From Roseibium sp. TrichSKD4 (lineage in GTDB: Bacteria > Pseudomonadota > Alphaproteobacteria > Rhizobiales > Stappiaceae): a stretch of DNA of 55,565 nucleotides. Shown here piece after piece: positions 18,291 to 27,342 of the stretch (positions are counted from its first letter, which is position 1; each line of letters starts with the position of its first letter). The notes under the pieces are model-generated. The model searched no databases. It was not told the origin of the DNA and saw only the letters and a program-made list of their open reading frames with translations. A program made the translations under genes and the position numbers. The stretch lies in contig NZ_GL476304.1 in assembly GCF_000148725.1 (NCBI RefSeq), positions 156,496-212,060 of the forward strand, written 5' to 3'.

Positions 18291-19337
18291 ATGGTCACAG
18301 CTAAGAAAACGACGTCTGCTAGTAAATCCGCTAGCCGTTCCCGCAGCGCCGCCAAAAAAGCCGCGCCTGCGATCGCCGAATTCGACAAGGATCAGGAACT
18401 TCACGCATATCGCGAAATGCTCCTTATCCGCCGCTTTGAAGAAAAAGCCGGCCAGCTTTATGGCATGGGCTTTATCGGCGGGTTCTGTCACCTCTACATT
18501 GGTCAAGAAGCTGTCGTGGTCGGCATGCAAATGGCCAAGGTTGATGGTGATCAGATGATCACCGGCTATCGTGATCACGGCCATATGCTTGCCATGGATC
18601 TCGACCCGAAAGGCGTCATGGCCGAATTGACCGGTCGCCGCGGCGGTTTGTCGAAAGGCAAGGGCGGCTCCATGCACATGTTCTCCAAAGAAAAGCATTT
18701 CTATGGCGGACATGGCATCGTGGGTGCTCAAGTATCGCTTGGAACCGGCCTTGGGTTTGCAAACAAATATCGCGAGAACGGCAATGTCTGCATGGCCTTC
18801 TTCGGTGATGGTGCGTCCAATCAGGGACAGGTCTACGAGAGCTTCAACATGGCCGAGCTGTGGAAGCTGCCGGTTGTCTACGTCATTGAAAACAACAAGT
18901 ATGGCATGGGCACTAGCGTTGAACGCTCTTCTGCGACGACCGACCTTTCCCAGCGCGGAGCCTCATTTGGCATTCCGGGCGAACAGGTCGACGGCATGGA
19001 CGTACGGGCTGTAATGGCAGCTTCCGAGAAAGCGCTGGAATGGTGCCGCTCGGGCAAAGGTCCGTATATTCTTGAAATGATTACCTACCGCTATCGCGGG
19101 CACTCCATGTCCGACCCGGCCAAATACCGGTCCAAAGATGAAGTGCAAAAGATGCGCAACGAGCATGACCCGATTGAACAGGTCAAAGCGCGGATTCTGG
19201 AAAACAAATGGGCAACCGAAGATGAGCTGAAAGCCATCGACAAGGACGTTCGCGCAATCTGCGCTGAAGCGGCCGAATTTGCCCAGAACGATCCGGAACC
19301 GGACGTATCTGAACTTTACACCGATATTCTGCTTTAA
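18291..19337 (+). CDS. pdhA: Pyruvate dehydrogenase E1 component subunit alpha
   Basis: PdhA (348 residues) is the alpha subunit of the heterotetrameric thiamine-diphosphate E1 enzyme, which decarboxylates pyruvate. A Lys/Ser/Ala-rich N-terminal extension (residues 1-27) precedes the catalytic domain ([20 protein letters not shown]). The ThDP/Mg-binding motif begins [20 protein letters not shown] and continues to an ENNKYGMGT segment. The phosphorylation-loop-like region [15 protein letters not shown] is also present. It starts the operon pdhA-pdhB-pdhC-lpd; pdhB begins 14 bases after its stop. The 168 bases upstream probably hold the operon promoter, but no convincing -35/-10 pair could be picked. 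Confidence 0.97.
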   Translation: MVTAKKTTSASKSASRSRSAAKKAAPAIAEFDKDQELHAYREMLLIRRFEEKAGQLYGMGFIGGFCHLYIGQEAVVVGMQMAKVDGDQMITGYRDHGHMLAMDLDPKGVMAELTGRRGGLSKGKGGSMHMFSKEKHFYGGHGIVGAQVSLGTGLGFANKYRENGNVCMAFFGDGASNQGQVYESFNMAELWKLPVVYVIENNKYGMGTSVERSSATTDLSQRGASFGIPGEQVDGMDVRAVMAASEKALEWCRSGKGPYILEMITYRYRGHSMSDPAKYRSKDEVQKMRNEHDPIEQVKARILENKWATEDELKAIDKDVRAICAEAAEFAQNDPEPDVSELYTDILL

Positions 19338-19351
19338 GGCGGGGGGACACC

Positions 19352-20731
19352 ATGCCGATTGATATTCTGATGCCGGCTCTATCGCCGACAATGGAAGAGG
19401 GAAAGCTCGCCAAGTGGCTCAAGGCCGAGGGCGACACCGTTTCCGCTGGCGATGTGATTGCCGAAATTGAAACCGACAAGGCAACCATGGAAGTGGAAGC
19501 CGTTGACGAAGGTACGCTTGGCAAGATTTTAATTGCTGAGGGCACTGATGCCGTCAAGGTCAACGAAAAGATCGCAATCCTTCTGGGCGAAGGCGAAGAC
19601 GCCAGCGCCCTTGATGCCGCTGCTGCTGCTCCAGCTGCAGCGCCTGCACCAGCTGCGGCAGAGGCACCGGCTGCTCCGGCCCCGGTTGCTGCAGCTCCAG
19701 TTGTTTCAGAGCCTGCCGAAGACCCGGAAATTCCGGCTGGAACTGCCATGAAAACCTCCACCGTGCGCGAAGCGTTGCGCGACGCGATGGCAGAGGAAAT
19801 GCGCAAGGACGGCGATGTCTTTGTGATGGGTGAGGAAGTGGCCGAATATCAGGGCGCTTACAAGATCACTCAGGGCCTTTTGGCTGAATTTGGCGAAAAA
19901 CGGGTCATTGATACCCCAATCACCGAGCATGGCTTTGCCGGTCTTGGTGTTGGCGCAGCAATGTCTGGTCTAAAGCCAATCATAGAGTTCATGACCTTTA
20001 ACTTCGCCATGCAGGCGATTGACCACATCATCAACTCTGCTGCCAAGACACTTTATATGTCCGGCGGTCAGATGGGCGCTCCAATCGTGTTCCGTGGTCC
20101 CAATGGTGCAGCTGCCCGCGTCGGTGCCCAGCACTCTCAGGATTACGCCTCTTGGTACGCTCATGTTCCGGGTCTTAAGGTTGTTCAACCTTATTCGGCA
20201 GCAGATGCAAAAGGTCTTCTGAAGGCAGCCATCCGTGACCCGAACCCGGTCATCTTCCTGGAAAACGAGATTCTTTACGGGCAATCTTTCGAAATCCCGG
20301 ATATGGAAGATTTCGTTCTGCCAATCGGCAAGGCCAAGATCGAGCGGGCTGGAGCAGATGTCACCATCGTTTCCTGGGGCATTGGCATGACTTATGCCAC
20401 CAAGGCCGCTGACGAGTTGGCCGCTCAGGGCATTTCAGCTGAAGTGATCAACCTGCGCACCATCCGTCCGCTGGATATCGATACCGTTCTGGCATCGGTA
20501 CGCAAGACAGGACGGATCGTGACCGTTGAGGAAGCTTACCCGATGTGTTCGGTCTCCTCTGAAATCGCTTATCAGGTTCAGGAAAAGGCCTTCGATTATC
20601 TCGATGCCCCGGTCCTGCGTGTCACCGGCAAGGATGTCCCGATGCCATACGCGGCGAACCTAGAAAAACTGGCCTTGCCAAATGTCGGCGAAGTCATCGA
20701 AGCGGTCAAAGCCGTCACCTACACGGCCTAA
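19352..20731 (+). CDS. pdhB: Pyruvate dehydrogenase E1 component subunit beta (with N-terminal lipoyl domain)
   Basis: PdhB has 459 residues. An N-terminal lipoyl domain (1-80), with the lipoylated Lys43 in [17 protein letters not shown], is followed by an Ala/Pro-rich flexible linker (about 85-135). The E1-beta transketolase-like domain starts at [13 protein letters not shown]. Carrying a lipoyl domain on E1-beta as well as on E2 is normal in Hyphomicrobiales. The motifs [18 protein letters not shown] and [19 protein letters not shown] are typical. Lipoyl attachment depends on lipoate made by LipA, encoded 4 kb downstream. pdhC begins 20 bases after the stop, with GGGAGG as its ribosome-binding site. 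Confidence 0.97.
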   Translation: MPIDILMPALSPTMEEGKLAKWLKAEGDTVSAGDVIAEIETDKATMEVEAVDEGTLGKILIAEGTDAVKVNEKIAILLGEGEDASALDAAAAAPAAAPAPAAAEAPAAPAPVAAAPVVSEPAEDPEIPAGTAMKTSTVREALRDAMAEEMRKDGDVFVMGEEVAEYQGAYKITQGLLAEFGEKRVIDTPITEHGFAGLGVGAAMSGLKPIIEFMTFNFAMQAIDHIINSAAKTLYMSGGQMGAPIVFRGPNGAAARVGAQHSQDYASWYAHVPGLKVVQPYSAADAKGLLKAAIRDPNPVIFLENEILYGQSFEIPDMEDFVLPIGKAKIERAGADVTIVSWGIGMTYATKAADELAAQGISAEVINLRTIRPLDIDTVLASVRKTGRIVTVEEAYPMCSVSSEIAYQVQEKAFDYLDAPVLRVTGKDVPMPYAANLEKLALPNVGEVIEAVKAVTYTA

Positions 20732-20751
20732 AGAGAGCAAGGGAGGCACTT

Positions 20752-22082
20752 ATGCCGATTAATATCACCATGCCTGCGCTCTCTCCGACCATGGAAGAGG
20801 GCAAGCTGGCCAAGTGGCTGGTCAACGAAGGCGACACCATCTCTGCTGGTGACGTCATTGCCGAGATCGAAACCGACAAGCACCATGAGTGAGCGTGACG
20901 AGCACCATGGCAAGATCGTGATCCGGAAGGAACAGACGCGGTCAAGGTCAATGAGCTGATTGCTGTCGTTCTGGAAGATGGCGAAGACGCCAGTGCTATT
21001 GACGCTGGCGGCGCTGCACCAGCTCCCGTACTGCGGCTCCGGCTTCAACTCCTGCGCCAGCAGTTGCTGAAGCAGCTCCTGCTGCTGCACCGAGCGCTCC
21101 AGCCGGTCCGGCTCCGGCCACATCTGACGGAACACGTATCTTCTCGTCGCCTTTGGCACGTCGTCTCGCCAAGCTGAACGGACTGGACCTGGCTCAGATT
21201 TCTGGCACCGGCCCACATGGCCGGATCGTCAAGAAGGATATCGAAGCGGCACTTGAAAAAGGCGTGGGCAAAGCTGCTACGTCGGCTTCCGCATCTGCGC
21301 CAGCCAGCGCCGCTCCAGCCGCTGCTGCGGCTCCATCTGGTATGTCATCCGATCAGGTTCTCAAACTGTTTGACGATGACAGCTACGAGTTGGTTCCGCA
21401 TGATGGCATGCGCAAGACCATTGCCAAGCGCCTCACCGAATCCAAGCAGACCATTCCGCACTTCTATGTGTCGGTTGACTGTGAGCTTGATGCGCTGCTT
21501 GCTTTGCGTTCGCAGCTCAATGGTGCGGCCCCAACCGACAAGGACGGAAAGCCTGCTTACAAGCTGTCGGTCAATGACATGACCATCAAGGCGCTGGCTC
21601 TGGCACTTCGGGATGTTCCGGATGCGAACGTGTCGTGGACCGATGACAACATGGTCAAGCACAAGCATGCGGATGTTGGTGTGGCCGTGTCCATCCCCGG
21701 TGGCCTGATCACGCCGATTGTTCGCCAAGCTGAAATGAAGCCGCTATCTGTCATTTCCAACGAAATGAAGGACCTCGGCAAGCGGGCGAAAGAGCGCAAG
21801 CTGAAGCCAGAAGAGTATCAGGGTGGAACCACCGCCGTGTCCAACATGGGCATGATGGACGTGAAAGACTTCTCAGCCGTCGTAAACCCGCCGCATGCCA
21901 CCATTCTGGCCGTTGGCGCGGGTGAACAGCGCCCGGTTGTCAAGGACGGCGCGCTGGCGATTGCAACGGTCATGACCGTGACCCTCTCCACCGACCACCG
22001 CTGCGTGGATGGTGCGCTTGGCGCGGAGCTTCTGGCTGCTTTCAAGGGCTACATCCAGAACCCGATGTCGATGCTCGTCTAA
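20752..22082 (+). pseudogene. pdhC: Pyruvate dehydrogenase E2 (dihydrolipoamide acetyltransferase), frameshifted as read
   Basis: E2 transfers the acetyl group from lipoamide to CoA and forms the core of the complex. The start at 20752 and the lipoyl domain up to the lipoyl lysine (IETDK, ending 20880) read normally. Then an in-frame stop appears at 20890. Comparison with the matching pdhB segment shows that 12 bases are missing over 20881-20925, nearly all single bases lost from GG, GGG, AA or CC runs. The frame recovers at GAA (20926) and shifts once more near 21029 in the Ala/Pro linker. From there it is intact: the E1/E3-binding domain (SPLARRLAKLNGLDL, GTGPHGRIVKKDIEAAL) and the catalytic domain ending in STDHRCVDGALGAELLAAF. 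The repaired product would be about 447 residues. Consensus errors are more likely than real loss, because the rest of the operon is intact. Confidence 0.85.
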
Positions 22083-22097
22083 GGGCAGAGCCTTCTC

Positions 22098-22122
22098 CGG
22101 CGCGGCTGTTCTGGTCGCGCCG
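22098..22122 (+). other. GC-rich hairpin between pdhC and lpd
   Basis: A perfect 7-bp inverted repeat CGGCGCG/CGCGCCG (22098-22104 with 22116-22122) with an 11-nt loop lies in the 75-base gap between pdhC and lpd. No clear T-run follows. It may stabilise a processed end or attenuate lpd slightly. Confidence 0.4.
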
Positions 22123-22157
22123 CTCTCATTTCTCGTGAATTTTGCAGGGATTGGATT

Positions 22158-23606
22158 ATGGCCGACACTGCTTATGACGTCATCATCATCGGGTCCGGAC
22201 CCGGTGGTTATGTGACTGCTATTCGCTCAGCGCAACTGGGCTTGAAGACTGCTATTGTAGAGCGCGAACATCTCGGTGGCATCTGCCTGAACTGGGGCTG
22301 TATCCCGACCAAGGCGTTGCTGCGTTCTGCTGAAATGATGGACCACGCCAACCATGCCAAGCATTACGGCTTGAAACTGGAAGGCAAGATGAGTGCGGAC
22401 GTCAAGGACGTTGTTGCGCGCTCACGCGGCGTATCGGCCCGCCTTAATGGCGGTGTCGGCTTCCTAATGAAAAAGAACAAGATCGACGTGATCTGGGGCG
22501 AAGCCAAGCTCACCAAACCGGGTGAAGTTGTTGTTGGCAAATCCACCAAACCAGCCGTTGAGCCACAACACCCTGTGCCAAAAGGCGTAAAGGGCGAGGG
22601 CACTTACACCGCAAAGCACATCATTGTGGCCACCGGTGCACGTCCGCGTGCTTTGCCGGGCATCGAGCCAGATGGAAAGCTGATCTGGACTTACTTCGAG
22701 GCCATGAAGCCTGACTTCATGCCAAAGTCTCTGGTTGTGATGGGGTCAGGTGCAATTGGCATCGAGTTCGCTTCTTTCTACCGCTCCATGGGCGTCGACG
22801 TGACTGTCGTTGAAGTCATGAAAAACGTTATGCCGGTGGAAGATGCGGAGATTTCCGGCATTGCCCGCAAGGCGCTGGAAAAACGCGGTATGAAAATCCT
22901 GACCGAAGCCAAGGTGGCCAAGGTTGAAAAGGGCGCAAACTCCATCACCGCTCATGTTGAGACAAAGGATGGCAAGGTTCAAACGATCACCGCTGACCGC
23001 TTGATCTCGGCTGTCGGTGTCGTCGGCAATATCGAGAACCTCGGCCTTGAGGCTCTTGGTGTGAAGACAGACCATGGCTGCGTCATGATTGATGGTTACG
23101 GCAAGACCAACGTTCCGGGGCTTTATGCCATCGGCGATGTTGCCGGACCGCCCATGCTTGCCCACAAGGCCGAGCATGAGGGTGTCGTCTGTATCGAGAA
23201 GATTGCGGGCCTACCGAACGTTCATCCGATGGACAAGGGCAAGATCCCGGGCTGCACCTATTGTAACCCGCAAGTCGCCTCTGTTGGTTTGACCGAAGCA
23301 GCAGCCAAGGAAGCCGGCCGCGATATCCGTGTTGGCCGTTTCTCTTTCGGTGCAAACGGCAAGGCGATTGCCCTTGGCGAAGACAACGGTCTGATCAAAA
23401 CCATCTTCGATAAGAAAACGGGTGAACTCCTCGGTGCTCATATGGTCGGTACAGAAGTGACCGAGCTGATCCAAGGCTTCGTGGTCGCCATGAACCTCGA
23501 AACCACTGAGGAAGACTTGATGCACACCATCTTTCCGCATCCGACTTTGTCGGAGATGATGAAAGAAAGTGTACTGGACGCCTACGGGCGTGCATTGAAC
23601 GCTTAA
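22158..23606 (+). CDS. lpd: Dihydrolipoyl dehydrogenase (E3)
   Basis: This 482-residue FAD flavoprotein reoxidises dihydrolipoyl groups of the pyruvate dehydrogenase complex, passing electrons to NAD+. The FAD-binding motif is IIIGSGPGGYVTAIRSAQLG. The redox disulfide is Cys43/Cys48 in GGICLNWGCIPTKA. The NAD-binding fold shows VVMGSGAIGIEFASFYRSMG, and the C-terminal dimer interface carries the catalytic HPHPTLSE-type segment (FPHPTLSEMMKESV). An insert around residues 125-150 (KSTKPAVEPQHPVPKGVKGE) is typical of the PDH-linked E3 of this group. It is the last gene of the operon, directly before a strong terminator. Confidence 0.97.
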   Translation: MADTAYDVIIIGSGPGGYVTAIRSAQLGLKTAIVEREHLGGICLNWGCIPTKALLRSAEMMDHANHAKHYGLKLEGKMSADVKDVVARSRGVSARLNGGVGFLMKKNKIDVIWGEAKLTKPGEVVVGKSTKPAVEPQHPVPKGVKGEGTYTAKHIIVATGARPRALPGIEPDGKLIWTYFEAMKPDFMPKSLVVMGSGAIGIEFASFYRSMGVDVTVVEVMKNVMPVEDAEISGIARKALEKRGMKILTEAKVAKVEKGANSITAHVETKDGKVQTITADRLISAVGVVGNIENLGLEALGVKTDHGCVMIDGYGKTNVPGLYAIGDVAGPPMLAHKAEHEGVVCIEKIAGLPNVHPMDKGKIPGCTYCNPQVASVGLTEAAAKEAGRDIRVGRFSFGANGKAIALGEDNGLIKTIFDKKTGELLGAHMVGTEVTELIQGFVVAMNLETTEEDLMHTIFPHPTLSEMMKESVLDAYGRALNA

Positions 23607-23610
23607 ATTC

Positions 23611-23643
23611 AAACCCGCCGAAGTCTCCTTCGGCGGGTTTCTT
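23611..23643 (+). terminator. Rho-independent terminator of the pdh operon
   Basis: A perfect 13-bp stem (23611-23623 with 23628-23640) with a TCTC loop runs into TTTCTTC, beginning 4 bases after the lpd stop. It is a very strong intrinsic terminator. Confidence 0.93.
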
Positions 23644-23661
23644 CATGAGATGGGGGACCTC

Positions 23662-23910
23662 ATGCAAGCAAAATCAATTATTGTCTGGATATTGATCGGG
23701 ATTGCCGCTGGTTGGCTCGCAAGTGTCATCGTGGGTGGCGGCGGACTGATCCGGTACCTACTTACAGGTCTCATTGGCGCTTTTGTTGGCGGGTTCCTGT
23801 TCAACGCCGCCGGTATCAAACTCAATCTCGGGCATCCGCTCGTAAACGAAATTGTGGTCGCGGCGGCTGGCGCTATTGTTGTGGTGCTCGTTGCTCGTAT
23901 TCTCGCCTGA
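23662..23910 (+). CDS. GlsB/YeaQ/YmgE-family small membrane protein
   Basis: This 82-residue protein has three hydrophobic segments and the glycine-rich family signature (IGIAAGWLASVIVGGGGL, then GLIGAFVGGFLFNAAGI). The start at 23662 is supported by GGGGGA 5 bases upstream; an in-frame ATG 12 bases earlier would overlap that site. Members are called stress-response or transglycosylase-associated membrane proteins, but no enzymatic activity is established. A second member follows 46 bases downstream, so the two probably arose by duplication and may be co-expressed. Confidence 0.85.
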   Translation: MQAKSIIVWILIGIAAGWLASVIVGGGGLIRYLLTGLIGAFVGGFLFNAAGIKLNLGHPLVNEIVVAAAGAIVVVLVARILA

Positions 23911-23956
23911 CACCAGCGGCTACAAATTGCGGATAGTGCCGGGTTAAAGGAAACGC

Positions 23957-24202
23957 ATGAATTTCATTCTCTGGATCATTATCGGGCTTGTCTCTGGTGC
24001 TGTCGCACATCGGGTATTAAACAGTCGCGGCGGCTTTTTGGGTAGCCTTGTTGTCGGCCTCGTTGGCGCACTCGTTGGCGGTGAGCTTGCACATCTGTTC
24101 AACTTGAATGTCACGGGAAGCATTATCGACCAGTTGGTGATCTCAACTGGCGGCGCGGTGCTCTTCCTATATCTCTGGCGCAAGCTGTTCAGCAAAACCT
24201 GA
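23957..24202 (+). CDS. GlsB/YeaQ/YmgE-family small membrane protein (second copy)
   Basis: This 81-residue protein has the same three-segment architecture as its upstream neighbour: WIIIGLVSGAVAHRVLNSRG, then GLVGALVGGELAHLF, then a C-terminal hydrophobic helix ending in a basic RKLFSK tail. AAAGGAAA lies upstream of the start. Similarity to the preceding gene is mainly in the glycine-spaced helices. Its function is unknown beyond membership in a family often linked to envelope stress. Confidence 0.85.
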   Translation: MNFILWIIIGLVSGAVAHRVLNSRGGFLGSLVVGLVGALVGGELAHLFNLNVTGSIIDQLVISTGGAVLFLYLWRKLFSKT

Positions 24203-24216
24203 GATCGTTGACTGAT

Positions 24217-24639
24217 ATGAACCATCCCAGCCTGAGCGATTACCCGAAGCGCACGACCGACAAACTCCGCTATGCGGATACGGATCGGCAGGGTCACGTC
24301 AACAATGCTGTTTTTGCAACCTTTCTGGAAACGGGCCGGGTGGAAATCCTGCATGACGAGGAAACGCCACTCGCAGCAACCGGCTGTGCCTTTGTTATCG
24401 CCCGACTGGAGCTTGATTTCATCAACGAAATCACCTGGCCCGGCGAAGTGGAGATCGGAACGGCAGTTGCGAAGGTTGGCACAAGTTCCTTCACTCTGGA
24501 CCAAGGCGTATTTCAAGCTGATAAGCTGGTGGCACGGGCAAAGACCGTCATCGTTCAAATGGATGAAACGAGCCGAAAATCGAGCCCACTAACCGATGAT
24601 GCGGTAAAACGGCTCAATGACCTGTTGAGTTCTGCATGA
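24217..24639 (+). CDS. Acyl-CoA thioesterase, hotdog fold (4HBT)
   Basis: This protein of about 140 residues has the 4HBT hotdog pattern. The catalytic-type segment RYADTDRQGHVNNAVFATFL carries the Asp and His-Val-Asn-Asn expected of YbgC/FadM-like thioesterases that hydrolyse acyl-CoA. A strand pattern follows (LELDFINEITWPGEVEIGT). The start is taken at ATG 24217; a TTG at 24208 is also in frame and neither has a good ribosome-binding site. It overlaps no neighbour and sits 14 bases after the second GlsB-like gene and upstream of lipA. The acyl substrate cannot be inferred. Confidence 0.85.
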   Translation: MNHPSLSDYPKRTTDKLRYADTDRQGHVNNAVFATFLETGRVEILHDEETPLAATGCAFVIARLELDFINEITWPGEVEIGTAVAKVGTSSFTLDQGVFQADKLVARAKTVIVQMDETSRKSSPLTDDAVKRLNDLLSSA

Positions 24640-24702
24640 TACGCATAGCGGAAACCGGAGTTTCTGCTTGACCTTTTCACCTTCAAACGACAGTTAATCG
24701 CC

Positions 24703-25689
24703 ATGGTTACAATCGTCGACACACTCACTCCCGCGACCGTTGGTCGAGACAAAGGCACAGAAGCCCGCCCAAGGCATCCTGAAAAGGCGCACCGTCCGGA
24801 TAATCCGGTGATGCGCAAGCCGAAGTGGATCCGCGTCAAGGCGCCAACATCTCCAGTATATCGCGAGACATTGGACACTGTTCGCAAGAATGGCCTGGTC
24901 ACTGTTTGTGAAGAAGCAGGCTGCCCGAATATGGGCGAGTGCTGGTCCAAGCGTCACGCAAGTTTCATGATCCTAGGGGATACCTGCACCCGCGCCTGCG
25001 CCTTCTGCAACGTGCGCACCGGCATGCCGGGACCGATTGATGAGAAAGAGCCTGAGGGCATCGCTGAAGCCGTTGCCACAATGGGGCTTGAGCACGTCGT
25101 CATCACATCCGTTGACCGTGACGATTTGGATGATGGTGGCGCGACGCATTTTGCCAATGTCATCAAGGCCATCCGAAAAGGCTCACCGAAGACGACCGTA
25201 GAGGTTTTGACACCCGACTTCCTGCGCAAAGATGGCGCTTTGGAAATCGTGGTGGAAGCAAAGCCTGATGTCTTCAACCACAACATGGAAACGGTGCCGT
25301 CCAAATATCTCAAGGTTCGGCCTGGTGCGCGTTACTTCCATTCCATTCGCCTTCTTCAGCGCGTGAAGGAACTCGATCCGGCCATGTTCACCAAATCCGG
25401 CATCATGGTTGGGCTTGGCGAGGTGCGCAACGAGGTGCTTCAGCTGATGGATGATCTACGGTCTGCTGATGTAGACTTCATGACCATCGGGCAATATCTG
25501 CAGCCGTCCAAGAAGCACCATCCGGTCATGTCGTTTGTGACCCCGGAAGAGTTTCAGGCCTATGAGAAGATTGCCTACGCCAAGGGCTTTCTAAAGGTCT
25601 CTGCCAGCCCTTTAACGCGTTCTTCGCACCATGCGGGCGAAGACTTTGCTGACCTGCGCGCAGCGCGTCTGGCCAAACTTGGGCACTAG
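24703..25689 (+). CDS. lipA: Lipoyl synthase
   Basis: LipA (328 residues) is a radical SAM enzyme that inserts two sulfurs into octanoyl groups on lipoyl domains. Both iron-sulfur sites are visible: the auxiliary cluster Cys69/Cys74/Cys80 ([12 protein letters not shown]) and the radical SAM triad Cys95/Cys99/Cys102 (CTRACAFC). The C-terminal RSSHHAGE provides the conserved serine ligand. An N-terminal extension of about 40 residues precedes the core, common in this class. Its product is needed by the lipoylated PdhB and PdhC encoded just upstream. The RatA/COQ10-type gene follows 23 bases after the stop, a conserved pairing in alphaproteobacteria. Confidence 0.97.
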   Translation: MVTIVDTLTPATVGRDKGTEARPRHPEKAHRPDNPVMRKPKWIRVKAPTSPVYRETLDTVRKNGLVTVCEEAGCPNMGECWSKRHASFMILGDTCTRACAFCNVRTGMPGPIDEKEPEGIAEAVATMGLEHVVITSVDRDDLDDGGATHFANVIKAIRKGSPKTTVEVLTPDFLRKDGALEIVVEAKPDVFNHNMETVPSKYLKVRPGARYFHSIRLLQRVKELDPAMFTKSGIMVGLGEVRNEVLQLMDDLRSADVDFMTIGQYLQPSKKHHPVMSFVTPEEFQAYEKIAYAKGFLKVSASPLTRSSHHAGEDFADLRAARLAKLGH

Positions 25690-25712
25690 TAGAGCCGGCG
25701 GTTGGAATTGGA

Positions 25713-26165
25713 ATGCCTAGTTTCTCGTCAACACATCATGTGAAACATAGGGCGGCGGACATGTTCGCCCTTGTAGCCGATGTGGAGCAATACCCGCAGT
25801 TTGTTCCACTGTGTCATGGCTTGCAGGTGCGCGGACGGAAAGATCTGGGCGAGGGCAGGGAAGTGTTGGTCGCCGACATGACGGTCGCCTACAAGGTGTT
25901 CAAGGAAACCTTCACCAGCCGAGTCGAGTTGAGACCCGATGAAAACACTATTCTTGTGGCCTATCTTGATGGGCCGTTCCAACATCTTGAGAACAGATGG
26001 ACCTTTCAGGACACCGAGGACGGTGGCTGTGATGTCGGCTTTTTCATCTCTTACGAGTTTAAGAGTCGAACACTTGGATCCATGATGGGCGCCATGTTTG
26101 ATCGTGCGTTTCGAAAGTTTTCAAGCGCCTTCGAAGAGCGGGCGAATGTGGTCTACGGCCAATAG
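25713..26165 (+). CDS. RatA/COQ10-family START-domain protein
   Basis: This 150-residue protein carries one START/polyketide-cyclase-like domain. It shows the family pattern MFALVADVEQYPQFVPLCHG near the N-terminus, a central LDGPFQHLENRWTF, and a C-terminal amphipathic helix (MMGAMFDRAFRKFSSAF). Mitochondrial COQ10 binds ubiquinone, and its bacterial relatives were named RatA for a reported effect on ribosomes. The alphaproteobacterial gene next to lipA is usually regarded as COQ10-like, but that is by homology only. It converges with the first of three exported paralogues, with 6 bases between stops. Confidence 0.88.
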   Translation: MPSFSSTHHVKHRAADMFALVADVEQYPQFVPLCHGLQVRGRKDLGEGREVLVADMTVAYKVFKETFTSRVELRPDENTILVAYLDGPFQHLENRWTFQDTEDGGCDVGFFISYEFKSRTLGSMMGAMFDRAFRKFSSAFEERANVVYGQ

Positions 26166-26171
26166 CTCTGC

Positions 26172-26606
26172 CTATTTGAAACCTTTGAAGGCTTCCCCAA
26201 TCACGTTCAGGCGCGACCGTTTTGGACCTTCGATGGAGCCGCGTTTAAACTTTTCAGGCAACCGCTTCATGTTGGCGGCAACATATTGCCCCGCATTCCG
26301 GCATACGGTACGGCGACCATTTTCTGTTTCTTGAATGATGATCAATTGCCGACCCGCGGCAACTTCCTCTTCGCTCCATGCGACAGTCGTCCCGCGCATC
26401 CAGAACCTGATGTTGCAGAAGCTGGTTTTGTAATAACCGTCAAGTGGAACGGTAGACACTTCGTGTGAACCGTTGAATTTGCCGCTGCCGATGGAGGAGC
26501 GCATGTAATAATCACCGGTTTCCGCGATCGCGGACCCGATGCTGAGCGGTCCTAAAGCGCACACCAAAGTAACTGCGAATATGGATTTCAGCGATACGCG
26601 GCTCAT
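26172..26606 (-). CDS. Exported small protein, three-gene paralogue array (member 1)
   Basis: I do not recognise this 144-residue protein. It begins with a signal peptide (about residues 1-32, ending IGSAIAETG); the ATG at 26606 is supported by GGAGGA 6 bases upstream. The mature part shares a pattern with the next two genes: a DYY..S motif, KFNGSHEV, one Cys before FWMRGTTVAWSEEE, a second Cys about 35 residues later, and an amphipathic C-terminus with NVIGEAFKGF. The two conserved cysteines could form a disulfide in the periplasm. It is the most divergent of the three. No catalytic motif is visible and no function is assigned. Confidence 0.75.
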   Translation of the reverse strand: MSRVSLKSIFAVTLVCALGPLSIGSAIAETGDYYMRSSIGSGKFNGSHEVSTVPLDGYYKTSFCNIRFWMRGTTVAWSEEEVAAGRQLIIIQETENGRRTVCRNAGQYVAANMKRLPEKFKRGSIEGPKRSRLNVIGEAFKGFK

Positions 26607-26707
26607 GTTTTCCTCCAAGGGCTAGTTGTCTACCAAAAGAGTGCAGACGCAAACCAGCAGAGGAAGTATTCCCTAGCGGCAATTAAGATAGTTTTAAATA
26701 TATAGAT

Positions 26708-27175
26708 TCAACGCGCGTGAAATGAGGCTTTCGCCTCGGAATTTCCGAGTGATTTGAAAGATTGGCTGATCGCAGCGAACCGGTTGATGCGCTTGAACTC
26801 ACGATCACTCAGTTGCAGCATTTCATTCGGGTCCATCGAAACCCCAATGTCTTCCAATTTTACATATTCTTCTGGCTTCGCGCAGATCGGCAGCCAGCCA
26901 CGCCCCTTGTTGAATTCGATGTTGATGCTGCGTTGTTTTTCTTTTTCAACTTGTGTCCATGCAACGGTTTTGGCACGCACCCAATAGGTCTTTCCGCAGT
27001 AGGCAACCTCATAGAGGCCGCGGGAGTCTTCCTTGAAAAGTTTGTGGCTTCCGCGGAACTTCCCGTCATCACCGCGCGAGATTAGGTAGTAGTCCCCGAC
27101 CCTTAGCCGTTCCTCACTTGCGAGTGCCGGTGACAGCATCAGGCAAGCTATCGTCATTACGATAAAACGGGTCAT
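26708..27175 (-). CDS. Exported small protein, three-gene paralogue array (member 2)
   Basis: This protein of about 155 residues is of unknown function. The signal peptide spans residues 1-19 (FIVMTIACLMLSPALA then SEE). The start at 27175 was chosen because it gives the signal peptide directly; the frame stays open for 57 more codons upstream, but those are unlike a protein start. The mature protein shows VGDYYLISRG, KFRGSHKLFK, YCGKTYWVRAKTVAWTQ, GRGWLPIC and a C-terminal INRFAAISQSFKS, each matched in member 3 and partly in member 1. Spacing of about 100-170 bases on each side suggests each gene may have its own promoter; the flanks are AT-rich. Confidence 0.75.
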   Translation of the reverse strand: MTRFIVMTIACLMLSPALASEERLRVGDYYLISRGDDGKFRGSHKLFKEDSRGLYEVAYCGKTYWVRAKTVAWTQVEKEKQRSINIEFNKGRGWLPICAKPEEYVKLEDIGVSMDPNEMLQLSDREFKRINRFAAISQSFKSLGNSEAKASFHAR

Positions 27176-27342
27176 AGGGCTGGCTCGCATAAGGTTTGAA
27201 ACAAAAGATCTGCGTATACCTAGCAGCCGAGTTTCTAGGAAGGCCTTAGCCTTAGCCGTAACTTTGATTAGAATTTTATATAAAGAAGACCTGCTAGAAC
27301 TACAGAGCCAGACAGCCGAGTTGAGCTGCTTGGACCCGACCA

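Noticed and set aside
19615-19735. Tandem repeat in pdhB
   Set aside because: This is the Ala/Pro-rich flexible linker after the lipoyl domain, compositionally biased but expected in this protein.
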